NCBI GenBank assembly: GCA_001298575.1 | Contig: LJCV01000092.1 | Location: 1 to 42,371, forward strand | Source: Actinobacteria bacterium OK074 | GTDB taxonomy: Bacteria > Actinomycetota > Actinomycetes > Streptomycetales > Streptomycetaceae | DNA: 42,371 bases | Direction: 5' to 3' | Part shown: one piece after another, positions 25,447-34,279 of the stretch | How the letters are laid out: every line of letters starts with the position of its first letter | Numbering within the stretch: position 1 is the first letter of the stretch | Position numbers and translations under genes: made by a program | The notes under the pieces: model-generated | What the model saw: only the letters and a program-made list of their open reading frames with translations | What the model was told of the DNA's origin: nothing | The model's database searches: none

Positions 25447-26552
25447 GAGTACAAGTTGCCCTTGCCGACCTCGTGCACATGGTCGTGACCGTGCGCGGAG
25501 CCATGGCTGTGTCCGGGCACATGCGTCTCCGTCACCGGCAGTGAGGAGTCCGCCGAGAGGTCCCAGTCCGAGGCGGCCCGCCCCCGGGCCACCATCTCCG
25601 CCCCCAGCGCGGCCACCATCGCCCCGTTGTCGGTGCACAACTTCGGCCGCGGCACCCGCAGTTGGATCCCCGCCTGCTCGCACCGCTCCGCCGCCAGCGC
25701 CCGCAACCGGGAGTTCGCGGCGACGCCTCCGCCGATCATGAGGTGGTCGACTCCCTCGTCCCGGCAGGCCCGTACGGCCTTGCGGGTGAGGACGTCGACG
25801 ACCGCCTCCTGGAAGGACGCCGACACGTCGCGCACCGGCACCTCCTCCCCCGCCGCCCGCCTGGCCTCGATCCAGCGCGCGACCGAGGTCTTGAGCCCGG
25901 AGAAGGAGAAGTCGTAGGCGGGATCGCGCGGCCCGGTGAGCCCGCGGGGAAAGGCAATCGCGGTCGGATCCCCCTCCTTCGCGTACCGGTCGATGACGGG
26001 CCCGCCGGGGAACCCGAGGTTGAGGACGCGGGCGATCTTGTCGAACGCCTCGCCCGCCGCGTCGTCGATGGTCGCGCCCAACGGCCGTACGTCGGAGGTG
26101 ATGTCGGAGGACAGCAGCAGCGACGAGTGCCCGCCGCTGACCAGCAGGGCCATCGTCGGCTCGGGCAGCGGCCCGTGCTCCAGCTGGTCGACGCAGATGT
26201 GCGAGGCGAGGTGGTTGACGCCGTAGAGCGGCTTGCCCAGCGCGTAGGCGTACGCCTTGGCGGCCGAGACGCCGACGAGCAGCGCGCCCGCGAGCCCGGG
26301 CCCGGCGGTGACCGCGATCCCGTCGAGGTCACGGGCGCTGACCCCGGCGTCCTTCAGGGCCCGCTCGATGGTCGGCACCATCGCTTCGAGGTGGGCCCGG
26401 GAGGCGACCTCCGGTACGACGCCGCCGAACCGGGCGTGCTCGTCGACACTCGAAGCGACCGCGTCGGCGAGGAGCGTGGTGCCGCGGACGACACCGACGC
26501 CGGTCTCGTCGCAGGAGGTCTCGATCCCCAGGACCAGGGGTTCGTCAGCCAT
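25443..26552 (-). CDS. tsaD: tRNA N6-adenosine threonylcarbamoyltransferase TsaD
   Basis: A 369-aa cytoplasmic protein from ATG 26552. The ASKHA fold begins [17 protein letters not shown]; metal ligands are in [11 protein letters not shown] (HxxxH), and later [10 protein letters not shown] and the [11 protein letters not shown] block complete the active site. With TsaB and TsaE it transfers the threonylcarbamoyl group to A37 of ANN-decoding tRNAs (t6A). The start overlaps the end of rimI by 8 bases. The C-terminus carries a His-rich tail ([18 protein letters not shown]) beyond the conserved domain, which could bind metal but has no known role. Confidence 0.97.
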   Translation of the reverse strand: MADEPLVLGIETSCDETGVGVVRGTTLLADAVASSVDEHARFGGVVPEVASRAHLEAMVPTIERALKDAGVSARDLDGIAVTAGPGLAGALLVGVSAAKAYAYALGKPLYGVNHLASHICVDQLEHGPLPEPTMALLVSGGHSSLLLSSDITSDVRPLGATIDDAAGEAFDKIARVLNLGFPGGPVIDRYAKEGDPTAIAFPRGLTGPRDPAYDFSFSGLKTSVARWIEARRAAGEEVPVRDVSASFQEAVVDVLTRKAVRACRDEGVDHLMIGGGVAANSRLRALAAERCEQAGIQLRVPRPKLCTDNGAMVAALGAEMVARGRAASDWDLSADSSLPVTETHVPGHSHGSAHGHDHVHEVGKGNLYS

Positions 26553-27108
26553 GGTTGTCAGTTCCTTGCACAGAAGTCTCAGAAGGCTCAGCGGTATCGG
26601 AGAGTGGCACAGGGGCCCCGGAAGTCACCGGCCCCTCCATCCGCATCACCAGCGCGTCCACGTTCCCCGGCTGGTAGTAGCCGCGCCGGAAGCCGATCGG
26701 TACGAAGCCGAAGCGCTCGTACAGCTTCTGCGCGCGCACGTTGTCGACCCGGCATTCGAGCAGCACCTCGGCGCACTCGAACGCGGTCGCCGCCCGCAGC
26801 AGTTCGACGAGCAGCCGCCCGCCGAGCCCGCTGCCCCACAGCTCCCGGGAGACGGCGATGGTCTGCACGTCGCCCTGGTCGCCCTGCGCGGCGAGCCCCG
26901 CGTACCCGACGAGCCGCCCGCCGTCCTCGTCGAAGGCGACGACGTACCGCCGGGTCGCCCCCGGCCCGCGCGCGTGCGCCAGCTCGGACCAGAACATCCC
27001 CCGCGACCAGGCGTCCTCGGGAAACAGGTCCTTCTCGAGTTCGAGTACGGCGTCGATGTCCCACCAGCGCATCTCGCGAATGGCCGGACCGCCCGTTGCT
27101 GTGGTCAC
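26545..27108 (-). CDS. rimI: Ribosomal protein S18-alanine N-acetyltransferase RimI (GNAT)
   Basis: A 187-aa protein from GTG 27108, overlapping the stop of tsaB by 4 bases. The GNAT fold has the acetyl-CoA motif [16 protein letters not shown] (about residues 88-103) and [19 protein letters not shown]; the N-terminus [20 protein letters not shown] is typical of RimI. It acetylates the N-terminus of S18 in E. coli; actinobacterial RimI may have other protein targets. The last ~25 residues (Ser/Thr/Pro-rich) form an extra tail. It is co-transcribed between tsaB and tsaD. Confidence 0.93.
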   Translation of the reverse strand: MTTATGGPAIREMRWWDIDAVLELEKDLFPEDAWSRGMFWSELAHARGPGATRRYVVAFDEDGGRLVGYAGLAAQGDQGDVQTIAVSRELWGSGLGGRLLVELLRAATAFECAEVLLECRVDNVRAQKLYERFGFVPIGFRRGYYQPGNVDALVMRMEGPVTSGAPVPLSDTAEPSETSVQGTDNHG

Positions 27109-27761
27109 TTGGGGGTGACCACCTTGTAGTTCTTGGGCACCTGGGCGTCGGGGCGGCGCAGGTACAGCGGCCGGGGCGGGTCGAGTTCGACGCCCGCGGC
27201 CAGCCGTTCGACGGCGAGGGCGGCGAGCGCGGCGGCCGACACGTGCTCGGGGCCGTACGCCCGCGGGAAGGTGTCGGGGTAGAGCAGCGCCCCCGCGCCG
27301 ACGGCCGGCAGCCCGGCGACCGCGTCCGCGATGTCGGCGGGCCGGTCGACGGCGGGTTCGGTGACCCTCGTTCGGGTGTCGTCGTACCGCGCCCAGTAGA
27401 CCTCTTTGCGCCGGGCGTCGGTGGCGACGACGAAAGCACCCTCGATGTCTTCGGCCGCGTAGGCGAGCGCGTCCAGCGTGCAGACGCCGTACACCGGCAC
27501 CCCCAGCGCCAGCCCGAACGTGTCCGCCGTCATCAGCCCGACCCGCAGCCCCGTGTACGGCCCCGGGCCCATCCCCACGGCCACGGCGGTGACGGCGTCG
27601 ATGCGCGTGCCCGCCTCGGCGAGGACGCGGTCGACGGCGGGCAGCAGCAGTTCCCCGTGGCGCCGGGCGTCCACCTGACTGGACGAGGCGACGACGTCCG
27701 AACCGTCGTGCAGGGCGACGGTCACGGCGGGCGTGGCGGTATCGAGCGCGAGCAAGAGCAC
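27105..27761 (-). CDS. tsaB: t6A biosynthesis protein TsaB
   Basis: A 218-aa protein from GTG 27761. It starts LLLALDTATPAVTVALHDG and contains GMGPGPYTGLRVGLMTAD (about residues 67-84), the standard TsaB signature. TsaB is a catalytically inactive paralogue of TsaD that scaffolds the TsaBDE complex. It is the first gene of a tightly overlapping minus-strand operon (tsaB-rimI-tsaD-small protein), with tsaE a little further upstream on the same strand. Confidence 0.96.
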   Translation of the reverse strand: MLLLALDTATPAVTVALHDGSDVVASSSQVDARRHGELLLPAVDRVLAEAGTRIDAVTAVAVGMGPGPYTGLRVGLMTADTFGLALGVPVYGVCTLDALAYAAEDIEGAFVVATDARRKEVYWARYDDTRTRVTEPAVDRPADIADAVAGLPAVGAGALLYPDTFPRAYGPEHVSAAALAALAVERLAAGVELDPPRPLYLRRPDAQVPKNYKVVTPK

Positions 27762-27896
27762 GCGAACAGCCTACGGCGCCGACGGCTCCCGCACGGCCGC
27801 CCGGGTCTGCCGCCGCCCGGCTGCTACGGTCGCGGCTAGACCAGCACAGGGCGAGGTCACAGCCGGCACACGGGTTACGCGAAGAGGTGGGCGCAG

Positions 27897-28454
27897 ATGG
27901 CCAGCAGCAGTTCGGGATACGTCGCCGGGCTCACCGTGGCGGCCGTGGCGACGGTGGGTTTCCTCGCCTACCAGGCGTCGGCGAGCGTCCCGGGGGCGGG
28001 GGACGCGGCGCGCGCGGGCGCGTCCCCCTCGGCGAAACCGACGAAGGCCCCGCGGGACAGGAAGAACCCCACGGCCCTGCCCGGCGACTCCGGCACGGGC
28101 GAGCGGGTCGTGTACTCGGTGGACGACGACCGGGTGTGGCTGGTGAGCGAGAAGAACAAGGTCCAGCGCACGTTCCAGGTGGTCCCCGGCACGGTGGATC
28201 CGCTGCCGTCGACGTACACGGTGACCTCCCGCTCGGCCGCGATCACCGGCTCCGACGGCACCCCGATCGAACACGTGGTCCGTTTCGCCTCGAACGAGGG
28301 CGTGGCCATCGGCTTCAGCGCGGCGGTCGACGGCTCGACGAACCCGCCGTCCGACCCCAGCCAGAAGCTGGGCGGCATCCGCGAGACGCGCGAGGACGCG
28401 ACGGCGATGTGGGAGTTCGCGACGATCGGCGAGACGATCGTCGTCATCAAATAG
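27897..28454 (+). CDS. Membrane-anchored YkuD-like protein lacking the catalytic Cys/His (probable pseudoenzyme)
   Basis: A 185-aa protein from ATG 27897 (ribosome site AGAGGTGG). One N-terminal hydrophobic helix (GYVAGLTVAAVATVGFLAY) is followed by a Pro/Lys/Ala linker and a small domain from about residue 68: VVYSVDDDRVWLVSEKNKVQ, then RTFQVVPGTVDPLPSTYTVTSR. This resembles the strand pattern of L,D-transpeptidases. Where an active enzyme has a His and the S/T-H-G-C motif, this protein reads GVAIGFSA and KLGGIRE, so the His and Cys are absent. The C-terminus (DATAMWEFATIGETIVVI) fits the end of that fold. I infer a non-catalytic, cell-wall-associated role. It lies alone on the plus strand between minus-strand operons. 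Confidence 0.7.
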   Translation: MASSSSGYVAGLTVAAVATVGFLAYQASASVPGAGDAARAGASPSAKPTKAPRDRKNPTALPGDSGTGERVVYSVDDDRVWLVSEKNKVQRTFQVVPGTVDPLPSTYTVTSRSAAITGSDGTPIEHVVRFASNEGVAIGFSAAVDGSTNPPSDPSQKLGGIRETREDATAMWEFATIGETIVVIK

Positions 28455-28475
28455 ACGGTCGTCGTCATCAAGTAG
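28438..28475. repeat. Duplicated 3' end of the YkuD-like gene
   Basis: TCGTCGTCATCAAATAG (28438-28454, containing the stop) is repeated with one change at 28459-28475 (21-bp period). The second copy also ends in an in-frame TAG, so it acts as a back-up stop and looks like a small tandem duplication. Confidence 0.8.
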
Positions 28476-28507
28476 CCGTCGGGCTCAGCGGCCCAGCCGC
28501 TCGGCCG

Positions 28508-28684
28508 TCAGGCCGCTTGCCGCCGTTCCGCGCGGACGGGCTGCTGGATCGGCGGGGCGGGCGGTGGCGTGGAGACCGCGCGGGCCGCCGCACACGAAGC
28601 CAGCAGATCCCGCATCGACACCCCAGGAACCCCGCTCGTCACGCGGGGCATTTTCTCGTTGCGCTCTGACGCCGTAGCCGACAT
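28508..28684 (-). CDS. 58-aa small protein behind an iron-box-like site
   Basis: From ATG 28684, preceded by AGGAGG at good spacing. The peptide begins MSATASERNEKMPRVTSG and contains VSMRDLLASCAAARAVSTPP, then a Pro/Arg-rich end. There is no signal peptide or membrane helix. The strong ribosome site and the dyad 32-47 bp upstream argue that it is a real gene. I do not know its function. A single Cys in a short helical segment is the only notable residue. It could be an iron-regulated microprotein; RiPP precursor is a less likely alternative because no modifying enzyme is adjacent. Confidence 0.6.
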   Translation of the reverse strand: MSATASERNEKMPRVTSGVPGVSMRDLLASCAAARAVSTPPPAPPIQQPVRAERRQAA

Positions 28685-28715
28685 GGACGCCTCCTGGAGG
28701 TTCGGGGGCGGCGAA

Positions 28716-28731
28716 GTTAGGTACACCTAAC
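28716..28731. promoter_or_regulatory. Iron-box-like operator (DtxR/IdeR/DmdR1 type)
   Basis: GTTAGGT-AC-ACCTAAC, perfect 7-bp arms with a 2-bp centre. Placed on the 19-bp IdeR/DmdR1 consensus (TTAGGTTAGGCTAACCTAA), positions 28717-28735 match at 13 of 19 by my count. It lies just upstream of the 58-aa gene on the minus strand. No siderophore gene is nearby. Confidence 0.65.
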
Positions 28732-28862
28732 CAAGACCTGGTATCCATGTGACCACGACGGATACCAGGAACGCAAGATTTTGCCGACGGCTTGTCGGAA
28801 AGTCGGTCGGAAAGTCAGCCGGAAAGAACCCCCGCCGTGGGCCGAAGCCGCCCCTGCCGGGA

Positions 28863-29354
28863 TCACCCGGAGAGAACCCCCAGCTCGACCTCGGCCCAGC
28901 GCCCCCCGACCCCCGTCAGGGTCACGTGCCGCACCTCGTCCGTCGTGTCCCCGACCGCCCGCTGGATCCCGACCCGCAGCCGGTCGTCCGTCAGCTCCTC
29001 GACCTTGCCCTCGCCCCACTCCACGACGATCACGGACTCCGGCAGCGACACGTCGAGGTCGAGGTCCTCCATCTCGTCGAGCCCGCCGCCGAGCCGGTAG
29101 GCGTCGACGTGCACGAGGGGCGGCCCGTCGCCGAGCGAGGGGTGCACGCGCGCGATGACGAACGTCGGGGACGTCACCGCCCCGCGTACCCCTAGGCCCT
29201 CCCCGAGGCCACGGGTCAGGGTCGTCTTCCCGGCGCCGAGTTCGCCGTCGAGCATGACGAGGTCCCCGGCCCGCAGCAGTTTCGCGAGCCGGAGGCCCAA
29301 CTCCCGCATCTCGTCGGGGGAGTTGACAACAAGTTGGAGGGATTCAGAGGACAC
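28863..29354 (-). CDS. tsaE: t6A biosynthesis ATPase TsaE
   Basis: A 163-aa protein from GTG 29354, 7 bp after the stop of the upstream hydrolase gene; a longer form from 29411 would overlap that gene heavily. Walker A reads LDGELGAGKTTLTRGL (about residues 35-50), followed by VTSPTFVIAR (switch region), HVDAYRL and VIVVEWGEG. TsaE drives the TsaB-TsaD complex through cycles of t6A synthesis. The order alr - hydrolase - tsaE - tsaB - rimI - tsaD is the usual actinobacterial arrangement, here interrupted by the YkuD-like gene and the 58-aa gene. Confidence 0.95.
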   Translation of the reverse strand: MSSESLQLVVNSPDEMRELGLRLAKLLRAGDLVMLDGELGAGKTTLTRGLGEGLGVRGAVTSPTFVIARVHPSLGDGPPLVHVDAYRLGGGLDEMEDLDLDVSLPESVIVVEWGEGKVEELTDDRLRVGIQRAVGDTTDEVRHVTLTGVGGRWAEVELGVLSG

Positions 29355-29361
29355 CGCCGAC

Positions 29362-30675
29362 TCACCCCTGCTGTGCGGTACTGGTGCTGCTGCTGGCGCT
29401 TCCATAACCACCCACCGTAGCCCCGGCCGGCACCGCCCCCGCCCGCATGAGCAGGTCGGCGAGCCGGTCTATGACGACCTCGGGGTGTTCGAGCATGACG
29501 AGGTGCCCGGCGTCCGGCACCAGCACCAGCTCCGCGTCCGGCAGCAGGTCCGCGATGGCCTCGCTGTGCGCGCTCGGCGTGACGAGGTCCTTCACCCCGG
29601 CCAGCACGAGCACCGGCAGCCCGGCGAACACGGCCAGCGCCTCCGTCTTGTCGTGCTCGGTGAAGGCCGGATAGAACTCGGCGACGACGTCGATGGGCGT
29701 GCTCTCGATCATCCGTTCGGCGAACCGCTCGACCGCCGGGTCGATGTCCTTCGAGGCGAACGAGTACCGCTTGATGATCCCCGCGAACAGGTCGGCGGTG
29801 GCCTGCCGCCCCTTCTCCACCAGCGCTGCCTGCTGCCCCAGCACCTTCAGCAGCCCGGGCAGCACCCGCCGTACGGCGTTGACGCCCGCGACCGGCAGCC
29901 CGAAGTTGACCTCGCCGAGGTGCCCGGACGACGTGCCGACGAAGCCGACCCCGACGACCCGTTCGCGCACGAGGTCGGGGAACTGGTCGGCGAGCCCCAT
30001 GACGGTCATGCCGCCCATGGAGTGCCCGACGAGCACGATCGGCCCCTCCGGCACGGCCGCGTCCAGGACGGCCTTCAGGTCCCGCCCGAGCTGCTCGATG
30101 CCGACCGGCACCCTGTCGACTGTCTGCGCGACCCCGCGCCCGGACCGCCCGTGGCTGCGCTGGTCCCAGTGCACGGTCCGTACGACACCCCGCAGCGCGG
30201 CGCGCTGGAAGTGCCAGGAGTCCTGGTTGAGGCAGTAGCCGTGGCTGAAGACGACGGTGACGGGGGCCGGGGCCTTGCGGCCGAACAGCCGTCGGCGGCG
30301 GGGCGCGGGGACGGCGTCGGGCTCGGCCTCGTCGACCTCGTAGTACAGCTCGGTGCCGTCGTCGGCGTACGCCTTGCCGGGGGTGCCGCGCAGGGACCCG
30401 TAGGGGCCGGTGGAGTCGAGGGCGAGGCGGGCCCTCTTGCGCATGCCGCGGCCGACGGTGAGCCGTTCGATGGCGACGCCGGCGGCGGCGCCCGCGGCGA
30501 CCACACCTATCGCGGCGCCCGCGATCCCGGCGAGCCGCCAGTTCCCGGCACCGCCGCCGTCCCCGCCGGATCCGCCGGACCCGATGGCCTCGGAGGCGGC
30601 CGAGGCCACGCCCGCGACGGCCGCCAGGGCGGCCTCCGCACCGGCCGCCACGGCCTCCGCGCCGCTCTCGCTCAC
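29362..30675 (-). CDS. Alpha/beta hydrolase with N-terminal membrane segment
   Basis: A 437-aa protein from GTG 30675 with AGGAGG upstream. The N-terminal ~75 residues are Ala/Gly-rich and contain one hydrophobic segment (LAGIAGAAIGVVAAGAAAGV). The hydrolase domain follows: VTVVFSHGYCLNQDSWHFQR (oxyanion), nucleophile Ser in LVGHSMGGMT (about residue 216), a likely acid in LAGVKDLVTP and His in PDAGHLVML. It ends in a Gly/Ser/Thr-rich tail. This gene between alr and tsaE is conserved in streptomycetes, but its substrate is unknown. The membrane anchor suggests action at or outside the cytoplasmic membrane. Confidence 0.88.
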   Translation of the reverse strand: MSESGAEAVAAGAEAALAAVAGVASAASEAIGSGGSGGDGGGAGNWRLAGIAGAAIGVVAAGAAAGVAIERLTVGRGMRKRARLALDSTGPYGSLRGTPGKAYADDGTELYYEVDEAEPDAVPAPRRRRLFGRKAPAPVTVVFSHGYCLNQDSWHFQRAALRGVVRTVHWDQRSHGRSGRGVAQTVDRVPVGIEQLGRDLKAVLDAAVPEGPIVLVGHSMGGMTVMGLADQFPDLVRERVVGVGFVGTSSGHLGEVNFGLPVAGVNAVRRVLPGLLKVLGQQAALVEKGRQATADLFAGIIKRYSFASKDIDPAVERFAERMIESTPIDVVAEFYPAFTEHDKTEALAVFAGLPVLVLAGVKDLVTPSAHSEAIADLLPDAELVLVPDAGHLVMLEHPEVVIDRLADLLMRAGAVPAGATVGGYGSASSSTSTAQQG

Positions 30676-30815
30676 GTCCCCGCTCCTCCTATGGCCGACC
30701 GGTCGAACCCCTTACGGGTACCGCCGTGGGCCGTTGCTCTCGTCACTGCCGTTACTGCCGGTGCCGTCTGTTGCCGTCTGTTGCCGTGGATACGGCACCG
30801 CACCCACGGACGGAG

Positions 30816-31982
30816 TTACCCCTCTTGTTCCAGATTCACGTAGACGCGGGGCACCCGGGTTCCAATTCGTGTGACGATTTCGTACGCAATCGTCCCCGCG
30901 GCCTGTCCCCAGTCCTCGGCGGTGGGCTCGCCGCGGTCGCCGGGGCCGAAGAGGATCACCTCCGAGCCGGGCTCGGGCTCGTCACCACCGAGGTCGACGA
31001 CGAACTGGTCCATGGCGACCCGCCCGGCGACCGTGCGCCACTTGCCGCCGACCAGTACGGGTCCGGTCCCCGAGGCATGCCGGGGTATGCCGTCGGCGTA
31101 CCCGACCGGGACCAGGCCGAGGGTGGTGGCGCCCGCGGTGACGTAGTGGTGCCCGTAGCTGACGCCGTGGCCGCCCGGGACGTGCTTGACCAGGGCGAGG
31201 GAGGCGGCCAGCGTCATCACCGGCCGCAGCCCGAAGTCGGCGGCGGAGCCCAGCTCGGGGCTGGGGCAGATCCCGTAGGTGGAGACCCCGGTGCGGACGA
31301 GGTCGAAGTGGCTCTCCGGGACGGTGAGCGTGGCGGGCGAGTTGGCGATGTGCCGCACCTCCGGCCGTACGCCCCGGCCCTCGGCGTACGCGACCATCTC
31401 GTGGAAGCGGTCGAGTTGGGCGGCGATGGAGGGGTGCCCGGGCTCGTCGGCGCAGGCGAAGTGCGACCAGAGCCCGGTGACGCGGACGAGCCCGGCGCGC
31501 TCGGCCCGCAGGGCTTCGTCGACGAGTTCGGGCCAGTCGCCGGGCTGGCACCCGTTGCGTCCCAGTCCGGTGTCGGCCTTGAGCTGGACGAGGGCGGGCC
31601 GCGCGGCCCGCGGCGCGGCGGCGACGGCCTCGCGCAACGCCCACAGGGCGCTGATCCCGAGGTCGAGCCCGGCGTCGACGGCCTGCCGCCAGGGCCCGCC
31701 GGGGGTCCACAGCCAGCACATGATCCGCACGTGCTCCGGCAGCCCGGCGGCGGCCCGCAGGGCGAGCGCCTCCTCGGGCGTCGCCGTCCCCAGCCAGGCG
31801 GCGCCCGCCTCGACGGCCGCGCGGGCACACGGAACGGCCCCGTGACCGTACGCGTCCGACTTCACCACGGCCATGAGGGCCGCGCCGGGCGCGTGCGCAC
31901 GGAGGGTCCGCACGTTGGCCCGCAGCGCCCCGAGGTCGATCTCGGCGCGGGCCCGCAAGGGTGCCGTTTCAGTCATCGTCAT
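30816..31982 (-). CDS. alr: Alanine racemase
   Basis: A 388-aa protein; ATG 31982 and ATG 31976 are two in-frame starts two codons apart. The PLP lysine is Lys41 in MAVVKSDAYGHG and the second catalytic base is the Tyr in HGVSYGHHYV (about residue 280). Other conserved blocks are LVQLKADTGLGRNG, HIANSPATL and RVAMDQFVVDLG. It makes D-alanine for peptidoglycan in the cytoplasm. It precedes the hydrolase-tsaE genes in the same direction, with 140 bp between alr and the hydrolase. Confidence 0.97.
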   Translation of the reverse strand: MTMTETAPLRARAEIDLGALRANVRTLRAHAPGAALMAVVKSDAYGHGAVPCARAAVEAGAAWLGTATPEEALALRAAAGLPEHVRIMCWLWTPGGPWRQAVDAGLDLGISALWALREAVAAAPRAARPALVQLKADTGLGRNGCQPGDWPELVDEALRAERAGLVRVTGLWSHFACADEPGHPSIAAQLDRFHEMVAYAEGRGVRPEVRHIANSPATLTVPESHFDLVRTGVSTYGICPSPELGSAADFGLRPVMTLAASLALVKHVPGGHGVSYGHHYVTAGATTLGLVPVGYADGIPRHASGTGPVLVGGKWRTVAGRVAMDQFVVDLGGDEPEPGSEVILFGPGDRGEPTAEDWGQAAGTIAYEIVTRIGTRVPRVYVNLEQEG

Positions 31983-32080
31983 CGTGTCTTCAGTTTCGCA
32001 GAGGGGTACGACAGTGCGCCGGGGCGGTTGGTTCCGGTGCGGCGAACGAGTCTCGGGTGCCCCCGGATTCCAGGGTGCTC

Positions 32081-32860
32081 TCAGGTTCCCGGACGCCGCC
32101 CCCAGACGTACACCCGGTCGTTCTTCTTCAGCACGCTCCACAGCCTCCTCGCGTCGGACTTCCGCAGGTTGACGCACCCGTAGGAGCCGCCCCGCAGGTT
32201 GTACACGCTGCCGCCGACCGCGTGGAACGCCTGTCCCCCGCTGAAGAACTGGGCGTACGGCATGGGCGCGTGGTAGATCGTCGACCAGTGGTTCTTGTGC
32301 TTCCAGTAGATCCGGAACCATCCCGTACGGGTCCGGTACCCCGGTTTGCCGCTACGCATGGGCACGGGCCCGTAGACGACCTTCCGCCCCTTCTGCACCC
32401 AGGTGAGCTGCCGGCCCAGATCGACGCAGGCGACGCGGTACGACCGGACGGGGCACTTCCCGGCGGCGTTCGGGTTCCGCCTGGCCGAAAGCAGCCGCAT
32501 GGTCCCCCAGGTGGCGACCCCTACGTACCCGTTGGCGGGCTTGATCCGGTGCTGCTTCTGAAAGTCCCGCACGGCCAGGCAGTCCCCCCGGGACGACGTC
32601 CCGTCGACCCTGAGATCGAGCCACCGCTCGGCCTGCCGCTGGTAGGGGCTGGTCCGGGCGGCGCAGCCGGCGGCATGACCACCGGGCGCGCGAAGCCCTA
32701 CGTCATCGGTCTCGGAGCGCGCGACGGCTTCGGTGGCGGGGAGGGCGGCGAGGAGCGCGAGGAGGAGGGCGGCGCCGCGGCGGAGGATCCGGGGGTGGAG
32801 GGCCCGGGGCCGTGGATTCTGTGGCCGGAGGGCCCGGGGGCGGATTCGTGTACTGATCAT
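32081..32860 (-). CDS. Secreted L,D-transpeptidase with peptidoglycan-binding domain
   Basis: A 259-aa protein from ATG 32860; the TTG four codons earlier is less likely. The signal sequence (RRGAALLLALLAALPATEAVA) follows an Arg-rich start. A peptidoglycan-binding-1 domain (about residues 60-125; DCLAVRDFQKQHRIKPANGYVG) is followed by a YkuD domain (about 140-255) with His in QAFHAVGG and the catalytic motif GGSYGCVNL. The His of the canonical S/T-H-G-C is Tyr here, a variant I believe is common in streptomycete enzymes. It forms 3-3 cross-links or anchors proteins in the wall. The start codon lies inside a small dyad (TGATC-ATGC-GATCA, 32854-32867). Confidence 0.9.
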   Translation of the reverse strand: MISTRIRPRALRPQNPRPRALHPRILRRGAALLLALLAALPATEAVARSETDDVGLRAPGGHAAGCAARTSPYQRQAERWLDLRVDGTSSRGDCLAVRDFQKQHRIKPANGYVGVATWGTMRLLSARRNPNAAGKCPVRSYRVACVDLGRQLTWVQKGRKVVYGPVPMRSGKPGYRTRTGWFRIYWKHKNHWSTIYHAPMPYAQFFSGGQAFHAVGGSVYNLRGGSYGCVNLRKSDARRLWSVLKKNDRVYVWGRRPGT

Positions 32861-33058
32861 GCGATCAGCCAAACGTGTGCGGCTGGGCCGACCGGGGAGA
32901 CGCGCGGGGAGGTCACCCGTACGCCAGCCGGACGGCCACGACGCACCGCACGAGGACCACGGCCCTGATCGTTATTGGGCGGCGACAACCGCCCGGCCGA
33001 ACATAGCCTGGAGCGCCCCGAACGCACCCCCAGCAGCCCCCAGTAAGGGAGACCCCTG

Positions 33059-34276
33059 ATGGCCCTCGTCCCCACCCCCATCCACGTCCCCGACGAGGTC
33101 CTCGACGACCTGCGCACCCGCCTCGCGCTGACCCGTCCGCCCCTGGACGAGGGCAACGAGGACTGGTCGTACGGCGTGCCCGGCGCGTACCTCCAGGAAC
33201 TGGTCGCCCACTGGCGGGACGGCTTCGACTGGCGCAAGGCCGAGGCCGCGATCAACGCGTACGAGCACTACCAAGTGACCGTGGACGGCGTCCCGTTGCA
33301 CTTCATGCGCAAGCCCGGCGTGGGCCCGCGCCCCGTTCCGCTGATCCTCACGCACGGCTGGCCGTGGACGTTCTGGCACTGGTCGAAGGTGATCGACCCG
33401 CTGGCCGACCCGGCCGCGTTCGGCGGCGACCCGGCGGACGCCTTCGACGTCATCGTGCCCTCGCTGCCCGGCTTCGGCTTCCCCGGCCCGCTGACCGGCT
33501 TCCCGGACGTCAACTTCTGGAAGGTCGCCGATCTGTGGCACACCCTGATGACCGACACGCTCGGCCACGCGAAGTACGCCGTCGGCGGCTGTGACATCGG
33601 CGGCCTGATCAGCAGCCAGCTGGGCCACAAGTACGCCGACCACGTCCACGGCATCCACATCGGCTCCGGGCTGCGGCTCGACTTCTTCACCGGCCCGCGC
33701 GCCTGGGACCTCGCCCAGGGCCGCCCCCTCACGGACGACATGCCCGCCGACGTCCGCGCCCGCACGATCGAGATGGACCACCGCTCGGCCGTCCACCTGG
33801 CCGCGCACATGCTCGACGGCGCCACCCTCGCCCACGGCCTCTCCGACTCCCCGGCCGGCCTGCTGGCCTGGCTCCTGGAGCGCTGGAACTCCTGGAGCGA
33901 CAACGGCGGCGACATCGAGTCCGTCTTCACCAAGGACGACCTGCTCACCCACGCCACGATCTACTGGGTGAACAACTCCATTGCCACGTCGATGCGTTAC
34001 TACGCCAACGCCAACCGCTACCCCTGGACCCCCGTCCACGACCGCACCCCGGTGGTCGAGGCCCCGGTCGGCGTGAGCCTGCTGTGCTACGAGAACCCGC
34101 CCGGCATCCACACCGCGGCCGAGCGCGTCCACATGTTCAAGACGGGCCCCCAGTCCTCCTGGTTCAACCATGTGAACGTCACCGCGCACGAGCGAGGCGG
34201 CCACTTCATCCCCTGGGAGATCCCCGACGCGTGGGTGACGGACCTCCGCCGCACATTCCACGACCGCCGCCCCTAG
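33059..34276 (+). CDS. Epoxide hydrolase (alpha/beta fold with EHN domain)
   Basis: A 405-aa protein from ATG 33059 with GGGAG upstream. The N-terminal EHN domain (about residues 7-110) contains DEVLDDLRTRLALTRPP and WRKAEAAINAYEHYQVTVDG. The hydrolase core has HGWPWTFWHW (oxyanion HGxP), VPSLPGFGF, nucleophile Asp179 in GGCDIGGL, and His in ERGGHFIPWE. Asp in place of Ser at the nucleophile is diagnostic for epoxide hydrolases. There is no signal peptide. It is a single gene, divergent from the L,D-transpeptidase and convergent with nnr (3-bp gap). The natural substrate is unknown. Confidence 0.93.
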   Translation: MALVPTPIHVPDEVLDDLRTRLALTRPPLDEGNEDWSYGVPGAYLQELVAHWRDGFDWRKAEAAINAYEHYQVTVDGVPLHFMRKPGVGPRPVPLILTHGWPWTFWHWSKVIDPLADPAAFGGDPADAFDVIVPSLPGFGFPGPLTGFPDVNFWKVADLWHTLMTDTLGHAKYAVGGCDIGGLISSQLGHKYADHVHGIHIGSGLRLDFFTGPRAWDLAQGRPLTDDMPADVRARTIEMDHRSAVHLAAHMLDGATLAHGLSDSPAGLLAWLLERWNSWSDNGGDIESVFTKDDLLTHATIYWVNNSIATSMRYYANANRYPWTPVHDRTPVVEAPVGVSLLCYENPPGIHTAAERVHMFKTGPQSSWFNHVNVTAHERGGHFIPWEIPDAWVTDLRRTFHDRRP

Positions 34277-34279
34277 GGG

